This document shows, piece after piece, positions 1 through 9,789 of a stretch of 64,000 nucleotides of DNA. Under the pieces are notes generated by a model. That model was not told the DNA's origin and made no database searches. It saw only the letters and a list, made by a program, of their open reading frames with translations. The stretch's first letter is position 1. Every line of letters starts with the position of its first letter. The translations under genes were made by a program, and so were the position numbers. Origin of the DNA: Artemisia argyi (lineage: Eukaryota; Streptophyta; Magnoliopsida; Asterales; Asteraceae); the NCBI GenBank assembly GCA_030686995.1, contig CM060684.1, forward strand, positions 5,291,897 through 5,355,896. Direction: 5' to 3'.

Positions 1-30
1 AAAAGTTTAAAGATTTGAGAATTAAACATA

Positions 31-470
31 ATGTTTTGAAACCCGGTTCGACCCGGGTGGTTCAACTGGTTGAACCGTTCCGGTCGAAAAATAGGTTTCA
101 AGCGTCCCGGGCAACCCGGTTTGTGTTTTAATTGGTTGTATTTAATTAGATAGATATGTTTTTAATTGGTTGTACAATGTGAATAAATCATTGTACTTTT
201 AAGTAATGGATAATGTTTTGAAACCCGGTTCGACCCGAGTGGTTCAACCGGTTGAACCATTCCGGTCGAAAAAAGGGTCGATTTAAACTTGGTCAACTTG
301 CTAGGTTGGGTCGAAAACGGGTCAAATTAAACTGGGTCAACCCGCCGGGTTTGAAGCGTCCCGGTTCAACCCGATTTGTGTTTGAATTGGTTATATTTCA
401 TTTGGTATATATGCTTTAATTTGGTTGTACAATGTGAATAAATAATTGTAGTTTTAAGTATTGGGGTGTT
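31..470. repeat. Tandem GC-rich repeat module (two copies)
   Basis: Two direct copies of a module begin at 31 and 213 with ATGTTTTGAAACCCGGTTCG and end with GTACAATGTGAATAAAT followed by an A/T stretch. The second copy has an extra internal segment rich in GGGTCAA/GGGTCGA. The start is the same as the terminal inverted repeat of the MITE at 34404-34820, so these are probably degenerate or tandemly duplicated members of that MITE family. No coding potential is seen. Confidence 0.65.
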
Positions 471-724
471 TTAATAAGAGTATTAATTACATTTCACTTT
501 CTCTCTCATTTTCATTTGACCATTGTTGAAAACTCAACACTTCACTTTTGACCATTTTTTTATTATAGATAGTATAGATATAGAGCAAATTACTTAAATG
601 AACACTTTCTACTACTACTTTACGAAAATGAACCTCGCCCGTAAAATTATCTAAAATGAACCTTTTGATATTATCCATTAGATCTTTTAGTAAATTAGTT
701 TGTAACCGTTAGATGTATTAGACA

Positions 725-1265
725 TGCATAAGCGCGATGTTTACGCGAGATGTGAGCGAGGTGAAGGTCCACGCGAGGTCATATGCAAGGCCATATGCGA
801 GGTGAGGTCTGATGCGAGCTCATATGCGAGGCCATACGCGAAGTGATAACAACTTCTAGCAGTCCTACGCGAGGTCAGGCCATGTGCGAGGTCAGGCCAT
901 ATGCGAGGTGGCCATGCTCATATGCGAGGCCATACGCGAAGTGATAACAACTTCTAGCAGTCCTACGCGAGGTCAGGCCATATGCGAGGTCAGGCCATAT
1001 GCGAGGTGGCCATACGCGAGGTCTGATGCGAGTTCTTACGCGAGGTCACTGCTTTAAGTCTTTTAATTGTGTTACGCGAGGTCTAACGCGAGGTCTGATG
1101 CGAGGTCTAACGCAAGGTCTGATGCGAGTTCTTACGCGAGGTCTTCAAGTCTTTTAATTTTGTTACGCGAGATCAAATGCGAGTTTCAGGAACCCTACGC
1201 GAGATCGAATGCAAGGTTCAGGAACCCTACGCGAGATCGAAGGATGTAGATGAGTGAACGAGGTC
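725..1265. repeat. Irregular minisatellite of ACGCGAGGT-type words
   Basis: The region is built from many short words of the form (T)ACGCGAGGTC or ATGCGAGGTC, spaced about 8-20 bases apart. It contains a larger direct duplication of about 98 bp (units starting at 819 and 917) that includes GATAACAACTTCTAGCAGTC. Short reading frames here only encode repeated Ala-Arg-Ser and are not genes. Confidence 0.8.
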
Positions 1266-2023
1266 ATATGCGAGGTTACAGGCGAGGTGGGTTTCCTTGA
1301 GTTTATACCGGTGGCCAGTGGGAAACTGCCCATGCTACTTTTTATGGTGGCAGTGATGCTTCGGGTGTGGTGGTGGTGACGATTTTCGATGGTGATTCTG
1401 CAAGTTGCGGTGGGCTGTTGTGGATCTGGACGGAGATGGTGGTTTTTAAGAGAAAAAGATGGAGCTGAGATTTGCCTATAGAGAGATGTCAAATGTGTGT
1501 GTTTATCTTTTGGTGTTGGTGGATACCAATTATACAGGTATGGGTGAGTATTTTTTAAGTTGCAAAACAAATATTAATACAACATTAATGCTCGCAGGTT
1601 TTAAGTTTGAACCCATAAGTCCATAACTATTGATATAAAAGTTATGTTACAAGTTTTGTATTTATTTTCTAAACAAATGATATTTCACACTTCTGTGAAT
1701 GTGTATCTACTTATGTTCTTATTATCATCAAATTCCTTTATCTAATTATCTTGGCCCATCTCCAATATCCCAACTAATAAAGCTTGTTGTCAAATTAAAA
1801 TGAAGCCTCACAAGGTTGGTTGACAGTGACATAAGCCTCACAAGTTTGATAGTGACATATATTGGTCATTCTAGTAAAACATGTAAAAAGAGTCCATTCT
1901 CGAAAAACCACTACATATAAAGTTTATTCTGGTAATTGGGTTTAATATATATGTGTTAGTTGTATGTGTTTGTTAGGTTTTCCACATCATTATTCTCGCA
2001 TATAAAAATATTTTTGAAATCTC
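1266..2023. other. Intergenic stretch, no gene seen
   Basis: A C/A-rich reading frame on the minus strand (1163-1570) runs into the minisatellite, has no recognisable domain and looks like leader or UTR-like sequence. The rest is AT-rich with frequent stops in all frames. Nothing else is supportable. Confidence 0.5.
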
Positions 2024-2026
2024 TTA

Positions 2027-2457
2027 GACCATGTTTATCGATGGGATTGACAACCCAACCAAAAGAAAAGTACATGACAAATGGTCGCTGGGCAACCTAA
2101 ATCCCCAACCCACAACTTGCCACATGGCAATATTTTAGTGGATGTTTATCATTTGCTTTTTTTTATTTTTTTTATTTGTATCATTTATCATTTTGTATTA
2201 TTATTAAAAAAAATATATCAAAATTTATATAAAATTTTATTAGTAAATATTTTATCAAACATATAGTTTTATATAAAATTTTAAATAATTAAATTAAATA
2301 TAAAAATAATAATATAATATGTTACGTTGGGTTGTTGATAAATGGTTAAAAAAATATGGATTAGTTGTATGTATTGATTGTGTAGGTGGAGGGAATATAA
2401 AATAATATTTTAATAAGAGATTGGATTGGTTTGGTTGGGTTGTTGATAAAGATAGTC
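2027..2457. mobile_element. MITE, PIF/Harbinger (Tourist)-like
   Basis: A 431-bp AT-rich segment is bounded by terminal inverted repeats GACCATGTTTATC (left) and GACTATCTTTATC (reverse complement of the right end), matching at 11 of 13 positions. Both ends carry AACCCAACCAAA-type subterminal repeats. TTA sits on each side (2024-2026 and 2458-2460), the target duplication typical of PIF/Harbinger. It has no transposase and is non-autonomous. Confidence 0.75.
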
Positions 2458-2460
2458 TTA

Positions 2461-2807
2461 CACGTCTAACACTCCCACCAAAATTATATGATTTTGACGA
2501 ATTAAGTTTGTATTTATTAAAATAAAGGTTAAAAGTTGAAAATTTTGAAACAAAATAAAATAAACTCACTAAAATGTAAAAACTAAAAACATATATAAAA
2601 ATATATCAAAATGAATGTTAATTAAAGAGCACAAAATTTTAGAAAATATTATAAAATTAGATCATAAAAAAATAAATAGATAAAAATATATTTCAATTTG
2701 AAAATAAAGGTGATTTTTTAGTTGATAAGAACACATGTCACTCCATGAGTGGAGCTTCTTATCTTAATTTTTTATGGATCCCACAACTTAAATGTTTTAT
2801 ACTTTTA

Positions 2808-2811
<4 letters not shown>
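2461..2811. other. AT-rich spacer, no gene seen
   Basis: Low-complexity A/T-rich sequence with stops in every frame. It leads into the (TA)n tract. Confidence 0.5.

Positions 2812-2877
<66 letters not shown>
2812..2877. repeat. (TA)n microsatellite
   Basis: An uninterrupted TA dinucleotide run of about 65 bp. Apparent Tyr-Ile reading frames through it are artefacts. Confidence 0.95.
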
Positions 2878-2880
<3 letters not shown>

Positions 2881-3325
2881 TGATTTTTTCGAGGAACACA
2901 AGGATTTATCGAAAGGAAGAAAGAGTGATAGTGAATGTAGTCCAGTTATTAGATCCTTCTATACCAAATTTTGATAACAAGTACCCCCATGTCGATTCTA
3001 ATGTCTTTAACTCATTCGAAGAAATGTTGCAAACAGATGGCAAACGCGGGTGCTTTGTTGCTTTTACATAAGCTTGTAGAAATGGATGTTGATGGTGCAA
3101 CGAAGCTGCAAGAGACTATAGGTCGTGGGAAGCTATGGGGTGTGTTTGGGTGATCGTAATGATCATAATCATTCTCAAACATCTGTATGTATTTATTTTA
3201 ATTTACAATTTTGCACCGCTTGTGCATCCTTGTTGTTCATAATTTTATTCTTAGTAATTAATTTTAGTCGAGAGGTCAAGGCATTAGGCATTGTTATTAC
3301 TTATTTGTATAAAGTCTGCTGAGAT
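2878..3325 (+). other. Possible decayed coding fragment, unidentified
   Basis: Just after the TA tract, two overlapping plus-strand frames (to 3071, and 2971-3153) have protein-like composition for 50-60 residues. One ends with DGATKLQETIGRGKLWGVFG. Neither has a credible start, and the frames exchange, as in a decayed exon. I do not recognise the family; it could equally be chance composition. Confidence 0.2.
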
Positions 3326-3690
3326 ATATGTGTTTTATTAATCGGTTTGGTGACCTAACTTTGATTAAGTTGTAATCATTATTACCAAAACTCAATAATA
3401 CAACAATTAAGGAGCTGAACTTAGTAGTTTCATACTCAATACTGTACTTGGTAAATCAGTTATCTCTTGAGTGTTTTCTGTAGTGAATCGCAAATACATA
3501 TTATTTGCACGTTATCGATTTCACAATCACACATATTACAAAAACATATGTCATCTAACAAAGCTTGATATGAAAGCAAAATGTAGTTTGTTTCAAAGTA
3601 CATATTTGAATAACTTCTAAAACTCATATATATAATAGATAGAAGCTTGATTCGTTCTCAACCCTTAGTAAGACATATATGGAGTGTTCA

Positions 3691-3895
3691 TCATACCTTT
3701 TTCTCATTAACAATGGTGGTCGGAGAAGGCATAGGTGCCATGGTGGTTGCTAGTGGCGTGTTGGCATCATAGCAACAAATATTATTTCACCTCTACGGCA
3801 ATAGATAGGCTCAATCCCATCTTTGTCGTCGTCCTCAAAAATAAAAGCATGAAACCGATCATAAACAACCCGGTTTGCTTATTACTTCCACCCAT
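3691..3895 (-). pseudogene. Frameshifted small secreted peptide gene (copy P1)
   Basis: Reading from 3895 on the minus strand gives an N-terminus starting MGGSNKQTGLFMIGFMLLFL, a hydrophobic signal sequence shared with the copies at 49495-49670, 49977-50192 and 51080-51268. The frame stops at 3782-3784 after 37 residues. One base is missing relative to the 49.5-kb copy in the segment before the CC motif. After that point the homologous frame resumes as CCYDANTPLATTMAPMPSP and ends at a TGA (3691-3693). The product would have been a small secreted Cys-containing peptide of unknown function. The flanks (about 3400-3730 and 3900-4290) also match flanks of the 50-51-kb copies, so a whole block was duplicated. 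No other gene lies in 3330-4335. Confidence 0.65.
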
Positions 3896-4343
3896 TACTC
3901 TCACTCTCTTGATATGTTCTTGTTCTTAATTAACCTCTGTGTTCATATATCAAACATTTACTATGTCCATATTTTGTATTTTCCATTACATCAAGAAAGC
4001 AAAAATTTTAAATTTTTAAAAATTGTCAAAAGTATATTCCAGTATTAAGTTGAAATAATTAGTTTTGAGAAAGTTCAATTCATATGTGTCAATCAAATAG
4101 GTATGTGAATTCGATTTCCTAACGGAGTTGGATGTTGAGATAAGCATTTTAATATGTCGTGTTCAATGTTTCTAAGTAAGCGGCTTCAAAACGATTCCAC
4201 AAATCAGCAAGGCCTCAATGGTATCGGGTGTTTTCTTGTTTTGTTTGAACTCACTTAAGCATCAGCTAAGGATTTTAGTGTACTTGATTGATGGCATGGA
4301 TGCATGTTTTAGTAAACACGTACTATTTGCAAATGCTAAATAT

Positions 4344-4708
4344 TAGAGGTGGCAAAACGGGCGGGTAGGGCGGACACGGGCTACGGGTTAAACGGGTACG
4401 GGCTAAACGGGAGCATGTTATACGAATCGCTTTAGAAAAGACCCAAAACGACAAAATAAATCCTCAAATGTAACACCTCATTTATATTTAAAAAAATTAA
4501 ATATATTATATCTATAAGTTTTTCCTTAAAAACAATTGTAATGTTCTCAAATTGAGAGAAAATATGTGTCTGTTTATGCCCATTTAATTTTTAAATGGGT
4601 AATATATGCTCATTTCAAAAAAATGAGGGGGCTAAATGTGCCTATATCTTTTATAAATTTACCCAAATTAGCAAAAAAAAATATTTTTTGCACAAATTGA
4701 CACCTCTA
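4344..4708. mobile_element. MITE, hAT-like
   Basis: A 365-bp segment has terminal inverted repeats TAGAGGTGGCAA and TAGAGGTGTCAA (reverse complement of the right end), 11 of 12 matching. It is flanked by an 8-bp duplication with one mismatch, CTAAATAT (4336-4343) and TTAAATAT (4709-4716). Eight-base duplications with a short TIR fit the hAT superfamily. The left half has repeated ACGGGCTA/ACGGGTA words. No transposase is present. Confidence 0.75.
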
Positions 4709-4716
4709 TTAAATAT

Positions 4717-5114
4717 CGATCAGCTGATTTGTCCAACTTAACAAGTTGTTCGGTTTAATGTAGAGATACTAAAGAATAAGATCGATCAACTTAATATAAA
4801 GTAAAACAAGTTGCATGTAAATCAGCTCGCTTGGTTTAGATGGACCCGGAAAAACTTACAATCGGTGAATCTTCTATACGGTTCATTTACAATCGATTTT
4901 TTTCCCATGTTCATATGTAGTGATATTAAATTTATTCTTGTGAACGTATTTAAAATTTTCGCCTAACTTGAAAGTAAAACTAAAGAAACTAAAATGGTGT
5001 TTGGTTAATCTTAAGTGCACTATTTGAAAGTAAAACTAACCCAAAATTTAATGGTAAAAAAAATCCACTATTTTTCCCTGATAAGCTTGAGTGCACTATT
5101 TGAATGCATGTTTA
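4717..5114. other. Intergenic stretch, no gene seen
   Basis: AT-rich sequence with stops in all frames; no repeat boundary or coding signal recognised. Confidence 0.4.
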
Positions 5115-5278
5115 GACAATAACAATAATAATAACAATAACAATAACAATAACTAGGATAACACAATTATTAAAAATAAAAATGAGTGGGGTAGCATTAT
5201 GACTCGAACACGGGATCAAACTTTTATGAGAGATGATTCATAGCCATCAAGCCACCCAAACTCACCAACCATATTTCT
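5115..5278 (-). mobile_element. tRNA-derived SINE, minus orientation
   Basis: On the minus strand the head reads GGGTGGCTTGATGGCTATG and is followed by a Pol III box-B-like GTTCGAGTC, then an unrelated body and a (GTTATT)n tail, seen on the plus strand as AATAAC repeats from about 5117. The same head and box B occur at 9545-9660, so this is a dispersed family. The internal promoter would be read by RNA polymerase III, and mobilisation would rely on a LINE in trans (family knowledge). Exact ends and target duplication are not resolved. Confidence 0.55.
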
Positions 5279-6646
5279 CAAAAGGCCATGTCAATTTAAT
5301 GATTGCGAGTTGCCAATCGTGTTGTAGTATGATGTGTATCTTGGGATAGTACAAGCTAAGACATCGTCAAATTCGAGGAGTTTAAATAAGGCTTGACAGT
5401 CATCAAAGCTTTAAACGAGTCTAACCGAGCTCTACTTGTTTTACAAAGAAGCTCAAGCTCGAGTTGTAAATTTAATGCTCGATCATCGCTCGATAGTTAT
5501 TTACAAAGCTCGAGCTGAGCTTGTTAATAATATTTATTTTATGCCATGTTTAAAAAGCTTAATAAAAGTATGTGTTGAATGCGAGTTTAATAGTCTTATG
5601 TCTTAATGTATAAACCTTTGGTTTGGTTCGAGTAGTTTGTTATTTTTCTCATCACGCGCCGCTACACATAATCAAATCGAGAAAAGTCTAAGGAAGTTGA
5701 CGCAGGCAATTCATGGTTGTTAAAAAAATATTTAAACTTACGATACTTACGTTCAGTGATTATAATGGCAACTCATAATCTTTTACCACTTGACCACTCG
5801 TATACTATTTTCAATGTGTATGATATATGCTTAAACATGAACCTCATGATCCACAAATGACATATTTAATTTCGATAGCAACAATTTTTCCGAATAATAA
5901 TATTTATAAAATATATTTTGTAGTAATAACATTGAGAAGACATGCTAATAAATAAATAAATAAATAAAAGCGTAAATAAACCGAAGACTCGAACCTGTGA
6001 ACTTACATTTACACCTATGTTTTCGTGTTTTATTCTCAACTTTGTCTATTTGTTCTTTCGCTAAAAATAAGCACCAGACATGTCTTTTCTTGTTTTGGTC
6101 CATGATGCTTTTGATTTCTACATTTTTTCTTCTTCTTAAGAGTTTATATATGCTACTGATTTATACTTCTATGTTTTCTTTCTTTTGTGATCGTACTTCA
6201 TGATTCAACTAAATATTTATATTTACTCATACAGGTTTATAGAGAAGGTCTATGTCATATGGAGGTAAAATGAAGGACACCCACGCGACTATAGAATGAA
6301 AGGCCGGTTCGAATTTGGAGAACAATGTTTATATTTTGTATATGTCGATAGTGAAAGCAAAATGTAGGATTATCATTGCTTATGACCCAAGAACTTTGAT
6401 CTCATAGTTGACATTGTGGGATATTAGCTTTATATAAACTAATCAACATACAACATGCCACATTTCACGAACCTACAGCACTGCGCGAACTAATCAACCT
6501 AGCATTATCCTTAAAAACACGCCCTCTCTTTCGCATAGATACTACCTGATTCTAATAAACGTATCAAAGGATGCAATAACAACAAACAAATCTTCACCTA
6601 TCAACACGTCTCTACTTGTACAACAGATGTTGTAACTTATGCTTAT
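5279..6646. other. Intergenic stretch with repeat relics
   Basis: 5385-5540 holds clustered GCTCGAG/GAGCTC words like a degenerate small transposon. 5944-5972 is an (ATAA)n run joined to GACTCGAACCTGTGAAC, which resembles a truncated copy of the SINE family. 6050-6120 shares CTTGTTTTGGTCCATGATGC and its surroundings with 50355-50385, another local duplication. I see no gene. Confidence 0.45.
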
Positions 6647-7063
6647 TGTCACACTCGCCAAGGCGGAAACGCGAGGGTGTAACTTCATGGATATCATCAC
6701 AACACCTGGTGTCTATATAGAGAACAACTACATGCACAAAAATAGAGCAATGTACAAACACAAAGTGTTGTAACAATACCCCAAAATAAAATACCCAAAA
6801 CAAAATCCAAAACAAAGATGATAATCCACTTCCAATGCAACTAGGGTCTCGTCTAATCACTTCCTTCTATCATAGCCTTAGAATGCTCACCTGAAAATGA
6901 TGCTTAAAACGTCAACATAATGTTGGTGAGATTCATAGGTTTAAGACTCATACACACTAGGCAACCAAAATCACTGTGATTATAAAATATAACTGGACAA
7001 ATAATTACAGTTATTTTACAAGCTACATATGTTCATAAACCAACCATCACACAAAAGGCAACC

Positions 7064-7234
7064 ATCGGGCTGAACGTGCCCACCGATCCAAATTCACAAC
7101 ATCCGGGCCGGAACGTGACCCCCGCTCCAAATAATGGGTAATTAATACCCTCCGATCAGACCACACAGAATAAAAGTGAGTAGGAGTAGTACTCTCCAAT
7201 TAGGTCGTATACACGAGCAACAGGGTAAGCACCC
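7064..7234 (-). repeat. Array of five short hairpins in solo LTR
   Basis: Five inverted repeats follow one another at about 30-50-bp spacing: ATCGG...CCGAT (from 7064), CCGGG...CCCCCG (about 7103), GGGTA/TACCC (7136-7150), GAGTA/TACTC (7184-7194) and GGGT/ACCC (7223-7234). The array lies about 420-590 bp before the LTR's 3' end in its own orientation and about 200-370 nt downstream of the candidate splice donor. Confidence 0.6.
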
Positions 7235-8624
7235 TCCCAATTGGACCACACAGTATCACCACATAACATTAACCACATAGCATTATCATTCACATATAAC
7301 ATACATACGATAACATTATAAGTCCAAGCTCTTTGACACACACACATAATCACAGTAATTTAAACCATTTAAGACAAGCATCATTCCCATCCCAAGTTTA
7401 AAACAAAGTAAAAATATGGGACTATGAACTCACCTCAAACCTTGCAACTTCCACAAAACAAATCACAATCTATAATAAACAAAAATAAATCCACATTACA
7501 CATGGTCAAGCTAAAAGCTATAACCCATGTAATACACATATGATGGATGTCTAAGACTCATATCACCCACCATGGATCTCCTAGACACCATACTAACCAT
7601 TACCATAACCTAACACTCACTAAATCCCTTGCACTTTTAAAATCAGAAAATGCAGAATTTTAAGGTACATTCGCCTACATGAAATCATAACAATTAAAGC
7701 TCAACAACTCACACCAAAAATTCACCATGGTCTCTCATAAGCATACAAGCTAATCCCAGAAGGCCATGGACAAATAACACACACAAGTACTCACAAGAAA
7801 ATTAAACTTGTCAACTATCCAAATTCGGATCTGAACACACACCAAAAAGTTTTAATTAGAATAAAATACTTCTACAATTTTTTTTCGCGAATCCTTTTCG
7901 TGGTAGTCTAAGATAACCTAAAACTTAACTATTCCAGAAGGGATAATCTAAATACCACTTTTACACCCACAATTCACTATCAAACTTTTACCCAAATTCT
8001 GTCCCGGTTTAACAGCTTTGACACCTTAACAAAGAAAAATTAAAAGACTAACTTTCCGACCTTGAAATCAATCGTGGTTGGACTTTTTGGAAAGCTATTT
8101 CATTAAACGTCAATTTAGACCAAAAATTCGTGACCTAACTCCTCACTATCTATTAATTACACTCACATCTTTACAGCCATAGTTTTTTTGTCCAAACCCT
8201 AACTCAATAACTAGCATGTTTTACGCTCAATTCTCTTAACCAATCACCATATTATTATCATTAATTGATCCCAACATGCTTAATAACATTAATTTACAGA
8301 AGTTAACACAAACCCTAATCCATCATATAATTATTACATGAATTATATTAATTAATCAATTAACCGAACATAGGGTTTAAAGATTTTACCTTGATTCTTG
8401 ATTTTAGCTTCAAAACTATAAACCCTAATTTTTCCCCTCTTCTCTTGCCCTTGTGATCGACTCAAATTTGCAGAAAAATGGCTTTGGGGTCGTTGGTATT
8501 ACTTATATGGGTTGGAGGTTGGGCTTTGTTTGGGCTGGACTAGGATTCCTTATTACTAGGAATTGTATTTGAGAACAAATTTGGTTTCCTTTTTCCCCCT
8601 TATCCCCTTCTAGCCGAATTTTTC

Positions 8625-8625
<1 letters not shown>

Positions 8626-8693
<68 letters not shown>
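8626..8693. repeat. (TA)n microsatellite within the solo LTR
   Basis: A TA dinucleotide run of about 65 bp inside the U3 side of the minus-oriented solo LTR. Confidence 0.95.
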
Positions 8694-8697
<4 letters not shown>

Positions 8698-9539
8698 TTA
8701 ATTTATTACACTCAAAACCTCATATTTTTCATATTTTATAAACTCCCAAAAACAAAAACTAACGTCTTTCGCGATAAGCTTTAACTTTTACGACAACCGG
8801 AAAAATTATCATTTTTAAAACAAAGTTTCCAAAAATAGAATTTCACACTCTTTTTGAAATATAACTCATAAAAACAAACTCCTCGTAACTCGCTAACGCT
8901 CAAACACTTGAATGAAGACTCGTTACGCAAAAACACAAAAACACCAAAACTACACAAGTCATTTCTACACCACAAAGGTGATTAAAATGAACTTTCCCAA
9001 ATTCCAAACTTTCCAAATCACAATAAAACCACTTACGCAAAGGGATTTAGTGTTAAAACTCACCTATATCACTTCAAACACCTAAGACACACCAAACAAA
9101 CGTCAACCGGGTCAAGACTATCAGTCAAACTGACCTGCCAAAACCACGGTTGTTACACTTATTAATAACACGTGAAAGTTTATCATTCTTTATCGGCTAG
9201 TATTATCTTGGATCTAAGGAATTATAGATGGAGGAAGTTATTATCGGGAGGTGAGTCTTTTACTAAGATTTTTATTAAGATGTACGGTGTATAATCAAAG
9301 TTTCTGAGTGACCGTTTTCGACTCGTTCTATAAGTTATCAGGATTTATGCACATGTTAGTAACTTTTTATAAGTTTTTTTGTTTTGTCAGTATAATCTTT
9401 CCACAAAACTAAACCACTAGGTGTAGCTTATTAATAAAACTATAAATTTATGGCTGAAATTGATTATTTTTGTGTTGATAAACCCGAGAAAAATCAGATC
9501 AATCGATTTTATCACTTGACCACATTGAGTATAAAGAGA

Positions 9540-9662
9540 CAAACCAAAAAAACTAAAAAGAGTGTGGTGACCACGAGGGTTCGAACTTGTGACCTAACTG
9601 TTATAAGAGAACATGCTTAGCCTTCAAGCCACCCACACCCACATCTTTTATTCTCAAATTAA
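9540..9662 (-). mobile_element. tRNA-derived SINE, minus orientation (second copy)
   Basis: On the minus strand GGGTGGCTTGAAGGCTAAGC is followed about 35 bases later by box-B-like AGTTCGAACCC, then a short tail ending in a T-rich run. Head, spacing and box B match the copy at 5115-5278. The downstream plus-strand sequence (9660-9785) resembles 6040-6200 and 50310-50390. Ends are approximate. Confidence 0.55.
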
Positions 9663-9789
9663 ATTTATTTATTCTTCAGTTGAAAATAAGCAACATACAT
9701 GTCTATTATTTTATTTTTTATTTTATTTTTTTATTTTTATATATTTATTTTTGTTTTGTTTTAGATTATGATACTTTGAAGAAGCATAC

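Larger units (their letters stand above)
6647..9157 (-). mobile_element. Solo LTR of a Ty3/Gypsy element
   Basis: The segment begins TGTCACACTCG and ends GGTTGTTACA on the plus strand (TG...CA ends). It is flanked on both sides by CTTAT (6642-6646 and 9158-9162), a perfect 5-bp target duplication, so the 2511-bp unit is a complete LTR left by recombination between two LTRs. Orientation is minus: in that sense it starts TGTAACAACCG and contains a splice-donor-like GTGAGT (plus 7428-7433) followed by TCATAGTCCC, as in the other Gypsy LTRs here. It contains a (TA)n run and a hairpin array (7064-7234). No internal coding region remains. Confidence 0.88.

Noticed and set aside
1067..1249. Ala-Arg-Ser-repeat reading frame
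   Set aside because: It only translates the ACGCGAGGT minisatellite.
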